Source: Bigelowiella natans CCMP2755
Lineage: Eukaryota; Cercozoa; Chlorarachniophyceae
DNA length: 64,000 nt
Direction of reading: 5' to 3'
Assembly (NCBI GenBank): GCA_000320545.1
Contig: ADNK01001890.1
Location: forward strand, 1 to 64,000
The notes beneath the pieces were generated by a model. That model saw nothing but the letters and a program-made list of their open reading frames with translations. It did not search any database and was not told where the DNA came from. Made by a program: the position numbers and the translations under genes. How positions within the stretch are numbered: position 1 is the first letter of the stretch; each line of letters begins with the position of its first letter. Below, in pieces: positions 58,868-64,000 of this stretch.

Positions 58868-59484
58868 TAGTTCTATTCCAGCTGATTTTTAAATCTCAAT
58901 ATTTGCCCATACATCTTTTTTAGATTACGCGAGCGGTCGCTCTAGCTAGTTAGCCAATAAGTGCATGCAATGATAATGTGAGCTTATTAATTCACAGTGC
59001 ACCATGCTACATGATTGTGTTCAACATAGTATGGCGACTAGCTACCTAGCTAGACGGTGGTGTACAATATATGCTAGTATGTATTTGGCAATTGACAATC
59101 GGGCCAGCAATTATTGTGGCACAATAAGTTGTATATCAACATATTAAAATGACGCACGTATTATACATGTATTATTGTCTAAGTGCATGCATTCTAGTCT
59201 ACTCTGCTCGTCACCATCGCTCAACGAGTAGTACACGATTCGACGTGCGTATGCAGCAATGTATGCGCGGCCAAAAACAAATGTTGCGTGTACTTGTGAT
59301 AGCCATATGCAAAATCCTGTTGTTTGGTGTGCACGACTGCATCATGCAATGAAATCATTACATGCGTGCGATGCGCATGCATCGACATTTCGTAGGTCAA
59401 TGGTTGCTTATAATAGTATATATTACTTGTCTCGCTCATTACTGCTAAAAACACAATTATCACAGCTAGTGCTAACAATAGTGA
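58868..59484. other. Convergent spacer
   Basis: Palindromic GCTAGC/TGCATGC words and no microsatellite. ORFs on both strands are reverse complements of each other. Confidence 0.5.
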
Positions 59485-60542
59485 TTAGGACCGCTGTCCT
59501 CCTCTTTTTCGCAGTAGAGCACGAGGATATCCTAGCCCTATAATTTCCGACTGACTATCGTCAGGTAATGACGCTGCATGAAAGCTGCCTCTTTGGAAAC
59601 TACCATCTGATGCATGGATGCTGTAGTTACTACGATCACTAAAATTGAAGAATGTAGTACCTCGAGAGTAGTTTCCAAAAGAAATGCTGCTCTGCTGCCT
59701 AAAGTTATTAGCAGCAGATGCCCCAGCATTTCTTCCTTTCAATTTCTTACCTTGTAGAATTTCCCCAATGTTTTTCCTCCTTCCTCGTCCGAGTCTTAGT
59801 GTAACGCTACCAAGTTTAAGCTCAACACCATCTCCACCATTTCTACTACCTAATTTGACCAAAATTAAACAAAAATGATTTTGAGGTTACAACACCTCAC
59901 TCTTAATCGATCAAACCAAGAGGCAGCAGTAAAAGAAGGCAAGGTCATCATCCAACAACTAGAATTATATCAAATTAACTACTTTTGTTGTTTAGTTCAC
60001 AAACGACCTTCTCTTTTTTCATTTCCATCATCATCATGATGTCGTAGTCTCGCATCTTCATTAGAAGCTCCTCTATTGAGAGCACCACCATATCCATTGC
60101 CATTAACTTTTCTGCTGGTGCTGCTGGTGGTGATACTGATGCTGCAATGACCATTTGAGGGGACAGTAGGTGTAGTAGTAGTACCAATAGTAGCATTAGT
60201 GGCACTAGGAAATTTGGTTGTAGTAGCATCTCTTCTCCTGTTTTTTCTTCCTTGTTCTCCTCCTCCTCCTCCTTTCTTCGTCGCTAAAGATGCTAAGAAA
60301 TCTTGGAGCGATTGGCCACCAGCGGGAATGCAGTTTATTTGAGATGGTGGTGGTGGTGATGATGATGATGATGGAGCTCCTGATTCGAATTTATAGTTTC
60401 TCTTCCTTTTCGTCGATGATCCTGTAGTACTACCGCCAACCCTCTGATTTGCACCTTCTTTTCTTTCTTCTTCTTCGTCCATCATTCCCACGTGTGATGA
60501 TGATGATAATGATGATGATTTTGGCCAATGCTGCTGCTCCAA
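59485..60542 (-). CDS. Low-complexity Ser/Gly/Asn-rich protein, or C-terminal exons of the JmjC gene
   Basis: Unrecognised. Exons 60542 (or slightly upstream, from an acceptor near 60552) to 60008 and 59849-59485 join in phase. The first is disordered: Ser runs, KRKRNYKFESG, SPPPPSQINCIPAGGQ with a short helix LQDFLASLATKK. The second is more protein-like: DGVELKLGSVTLRLGRGRRK, NIGEILQGKKLKGRN and a C-terminus RALLRKRGGQRS. Basic clusters suggest a nuclear protein. Because it lies on the same strand just downstream of the JmjC exons, it could be that gene's tail; the phases seen do not connect directly, so I keep it separate. Confidence 0.5.
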
Positions 60543-60688
60543 TTGTCGGTTCTTGGGAAGAAGGCAAAAGCAGGTAGATGCAAGTTAAGCAGTGAGTATA
60601 CAAATTCAACCTTATTATTATTATTATTAGTAGTAGTTGGGTTATGATGGCCCTCTTCTTCCTTCTTCTTCCCAACAGTTACAAGAGG

Positions 60689-60723
<35 letters not shown>

Positions 60724-60727
60724 CACC

Positions 60728-60857
60728 TTATAGACGTGCCATGGAACTGTATATACAGTAGATGATAATGGTGTTGAAGGAGAGCAGCTGAAAGAAGGGA
60801 GAAAGAGAGGTGATAATAAGATTATGAGATATTAGATAGACGATAATAATGATGACC

Positions 60858-60907
<50 letters not shown>

Positions 60908-61023
60908 ATATTTTTGTATTTATATGTGCACACCCCTACCCCTCTGGGGAGAAGTGGGAGGAGTATCATCATCATTGGGCTGCTGCCTGCTCTTCATCTC
61001 AATCCCCCCCCCCCCCCCCCTTG

Positions 61024-61055
<32 letters not shown>

Positions 61056-61694
61056 TATTCATATGTCAGAGCTGCTGCTATTGTCTACTCTCCCCTACCC
61101 ATCATTGCACCATTTTGCAAGCATCTGAGCGATCTTTCTATCCACTTGTTTAACAAATGTACTGTAGCAGCAGCAGTAGTAGTACAAAATTAAAAATTCA
61201 ATAAGCAACACAACAAGAAGCGGAAAATAGCCATATATCAAGTAAGATTAAAGGAAGAGGAGGAGGAGGATAAGGAAGGAAAATATTGAGATTCGACCTT
61301 TGAATTGACCGAGAAAACGAGTTTATTATTATAGTAGTAGTAGTAGAAGTAGTAGTAGAAGTAGTAGTAGAAGTAGTAGTAGTGGCAGTACTTGTGGAAG
61401 TAATAGGTAGTAGTAGTATTAGCGGTAATGTATATAGCACTGAGCGACAATCAAGTAGTAGTACCTATTTGCTAACAAATTTGACAATGATGCTTGTTGC
61501 TCATTTATCAAGCCCAAAATCTAATAATGTAGTTATAAATCGCTAAGGTAAAAGTTATTTATGACGATAATGATGATTGGGAGAGTGGTGAGGTGATAAT
61601 GAGGGGGATGATGATGATCATGATAATGATGATGAGGATGATCATTTTAAATTCTTTAATGATGGATTACACCTCTATCAGCGGTTGATTTGTG

Positions 61695-61730
<36 letters not shown>

Positions 61731-62245
61731 TCTACCTTGAGTTCCTTGAGGGATTTCTCACGATTTGTCTTATCCACGTAATTTGCAGAAATAGCTACAG
61801 TATCATCCAAATTCTGCACGTAATGTGCACTTCCCTGTTGTTATTTATTCATTTACTTACTTTCCTACATAACAATTACTATTTATTTCAATAGTGCGAC
61901 ATGAAGAAGGTCTTACACATATTCTTGAGCCACAAATACTACTTACTACTCATATAAACTACATTTACTTTGGTAATGACAAGAGCGAGACACGATGATT
62001 ACATACATACACACACGCGACAACGACGACGATCAGTAATGATGATGATCATGATGATGGTTGATGATGATGTAATTGGGCATTTGTTGTACCACATGTT
62101 TTTATTTTCAATTTATTTTCAGAAATTTTACGGTTCATTTACATTTTTGATTATTTGGTTTGGAATATAGTTGTGGCGTGGTAATAATAGTACCGCTGGA
62201 ACAAATAGCACTTCTCCTGGATGGAGAATCAACTCGGTAAAAGTG

Positions 62246-62277
<32 letters not shown>

Positions 62278-62454
62278 ACTGCTGCTGGAATATTTTAATA
62301 ATCGTGACTTTATTAGTTTGAATTGCTGAGGATCTCGAGGTGAAAGACGAAAAGTGGGATCCAGAGTTGTTGACAGCCATTCTGGATCCAACTCATGTGT
62401 GTCTTCTTCCCGGAAGAATATCCATTTCTTTCGGCCCTTTGATTGTTGTTGTTT

Positions 62455-62491
<37 letters not shown>

Positions 62492-62666
62492 CAGTAGGAT
62501 GAGCAGTAGAAAGTGGAGGAAGAGAAAGGAATGAACGACTTAATGAATTGCTGATAGGATATCTAACTAAATATGATGATATCATCAGGAGGGCACATCT
62601 GCCTTTCTCCTCCTCTTCCTCCTCCTCCATGCCACTGTTGGTGGTACTACTAGTTGTATTTTAAAA

Positions 62667-62700
<34 letters not shown>

Positions 62701-62735
62701 GTGCAAGTTATGAATAACATGTGTAAATGGTAGTG

Positions 62736-62766
<31 letters not shown>

Positions 62767-63779
62767 AAGAAGTAGCAGTAGTAGTATCACGATTACCACC
62801 ATCAGTTGTTATCTATCACCACATTCATACTGATGTTCAGTGTCATGACGAGATGATGATGATGATGATGATGATGGTTATAATATACTACTTGCATGAG
62901 GCCCATCCAAAAGTTAGACTGAAATGCATCGATGTGAAGATCACTGGTGATGATAGTGGATTAATGGCAATGAAGTGAGTTCAAAAGCAGCAAACAGCAG
63001 CAACAATACTGAATCTAACCCTCCCTCCTCTAATGAGCTGCACTAGTACTGAGAGGAAGGGAACAAACGATTGATTTCCATCATCAGCAACAACTGCAGC
63101 AGCAGCACCTGTAGGTCCCTTTTGCTCCAACAAACAACGATGGCCATGTATCTTTGTACATAGATCCTGCTGGCATGTGCTGCAAGTAGTCCTGATCATC
63201 ACCATCAGAGGATAAAAATGATAAAGAGAATTACAATACTACTAATAATGAATAGGGGCTACAAATAGTAATACCAATAATTAATACCAACAATATAACT
63301 GTCTTCTTCCTCCTCCTCCATCTTCTCCATATGACGTCATCAGCAGACTTGTACATTAAACAATACTCCTCACAACTCTTTATGATCTATCTAACACTCT
63401 ACTAGATTGATGCTATTAAACCATCATCATCATCATCATCATTCTCATCTATCTAACACTCTACTAGATTGCTGCTATTAAACCATCATCATCATCATCA
63501 TTCTCATTATCATAGTAAATTCCCCCACAAACATACATACATACATACATACATACATACCCCAGAAAAGTATTTAGGTATTCCAATGATCTCTTCTAAA
63601 AGCTCAGGACAGTGCATTTCGATGCTCCAGTCGTGGCAATAGCTATTTATTTCAAACACATCAATCAATCAATCAATCAACCAATCAATCCCGTACAGAG
63701 AATTGCATCATAATAAGTATATTGTCGTTGTTATTGTCAATTGAACAACAGAATTTAATAAGAATAATGCTTCTGCGTC

Positions 63780-63816
<37 letters not shown>

Positions 63817-64000
63817 CTCTTTTTCAATGCAGCATCACCGTTCTGAATACCATCAATAAAATCTGCAAAAGTCTAAACACCACAAGGCAAAGAATAATGG
63901 GGAGGAAGAATAATAATTGAGCGCCCCTTTCTCCACAAATTGTAGTGTACATTTGACTTACTTACATCCAGCAGTATTAAAGGCAGCAACCATCACGTCA
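60728..64000 (-). CDS. JmjC-domain 2OG oxygenase (partial at window edge)
   Basis: Minus-strand exons: edge to about 63969 (VMVAAFNTAG), 63872-63817, 63642-63561, 63191-63109, 62943-62892, 62436-62194, 61834-61736, 61520-61465, 61161-61111, and a possible last exon ending TAA 60730-60728. They assemble a JmjC domain: CHDWSIEMHCPELLEEIIG, WPSLFVGAKGTYRS, the iron ligands H-x-D in SDLHIDAFQSNFW, GRKKWIFFREEDTHEL, HPGEVLFVPA, and the distal His in GSAHYVQNLDDTVAISANYV. JmjC enzymes demethylate histones or hydroxylate proteins or RNA; this shape (LFVGAKGT, GRKKW, NLDDTVA) is closer to the small hydroxylase-like or JMJD6-type members. A Ser run from an AGC/AGT repeat inside exon 62436-62194 may instead be an intron. 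The 5' end is outside the window; the junction into the edge exon is not tested. No plant-homeodomain or other reader domain is visible. Confidence 0.85.
60862..60906. repeat. (TA)n(TG)n microsatellite
   Basis: About 18 TA units followed by TG units, downstream of the JmjC exon 61161-61111. Confidence 0.95.
62455..62490. repeat. (TAG)n microsatellite before a JmjC acceptor
   Basis: About 12 TAG units end 19 bp from the acceptor of exon 62436-62194; on the coding strand it reads CTA, serving as the pyrimidine-containing part of the intron. Confidence 0.9.
63385..63508. repeat. 62-bp tandem duplication in a JmjC intron
   Basis: ATCTATCTAACACTCTACTA... through a (CAT)n tract and TTCTC occurs at 63385 and again at 63447, differing by one substitution and in CAT copy number. 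Confidence 0.9.
63782..63816. repeat. (CTA)n microsatellite abutting a JmjC donor
   Basis: About 11 CTA units; the donor GTAGTAG of exon 63872-63817 is the first unit of the tract on the minus strand. Confidence 0.9.

Noticed and set aside
1-64000. tRNA, rRNA and snRNA genes
   Set aside because: Read for cloverleaf boxes and conserved rRNA words by eye only; none recognised, but a covariance-model scan could still find one.

Overview
The window is nuclear DNA of a eukaryote with dense, intron-rich genes. Almost every recognisable gene is cut by short GT-AG introns (mostly 50-250 bp), exon phases agree across the junctions, and the space between exons is packed with microsatellites (TA, CA, GA, CTA/TAG, CAT). 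Two proteins begin with a signal peptide followed by a basic, serine-rich stretch. In the kinase at 28.8 kb the predicted cleavage site reads SAF, as in the ASAF-type bipartite plastid leaders of ochrophyte algae. A Ser/Thr/Pro-rich receptor-like protein is also of a kind common in stramenopiles. A photosynthetic stramenopile, or another alga with a secondary plastid, is my best inference, not a demonstration.

Layout, left to right: the 3' end of a CDS (+, 1-132); an acidic one-pass membrane protein (-, 2316-3576); a three-finger C2H2 protein (+, 4359-6265); a 2OG-Fe(II) oxygenase (-, 7291-8139); an RNPS1-like RRM fused to a SAM methyltransferase (-, 9724-11407); two poorly resolved + genes (11.4-12.9 kb); an unrecognised many-exon + gene (13.95-16.2 kb); a GILT-type thiol reductase (-, 17562-18433); an NHL/TPS-rich one-pass membrane protein (+, 19029-23552); a membrane-anchored calcineurin-like phosphoesterase (-, 24502-28395); a protein kinase (+, 28792-32696); a secreted coiled-coil protein (-, 33751-37992); an L-galactose-dehydrogenase-like aldo/keto reductase (-, 39937-41475); an OST3/OST6 subunit of oligosaccharyltransferase (+, 41933-46064); a small membrane protein (-, 48015-48656); an EF-hand protein (+, 49195-50322); a leader-bearing short-chain dehydrogenase (-, 51656-53737); a large thioredoxin-fold PDI-like protein without visible CxxC (+, 54515-58867); a low-complexity protein (-, 59485-60542); and a JmjC protein (-, 60728 to beyond the right edge).

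Genes mostly alternate in strand, so spacers are alternately divergent (shared 5' regions) and convergent (shared 3' regions). Convergent spacers (about 6.3-7.3, 16.3-17.5, 23.6-24.5, 32.7-33.7, 46.1-48.0, 50.3-51.6, 58.9-59.5 kb) share an unusual texture: few long microsatellites and many short palindromic words such as TGCATG, GCATGC and CTAGCTAG. Several 5' regions instead carry a TGCGACA/TGTCGCA word, twice as an inverted repeat in the phosphoesterase/kinase spacer. Several products belong to the secretory pathway (GILT, OST3/6, PDI-like protein, phosphoesterase, NHL protein), but nothing shows that neighbouring genes act in one pathway. I recognised no tRNA, rRNA, transposase or CRISPR array.
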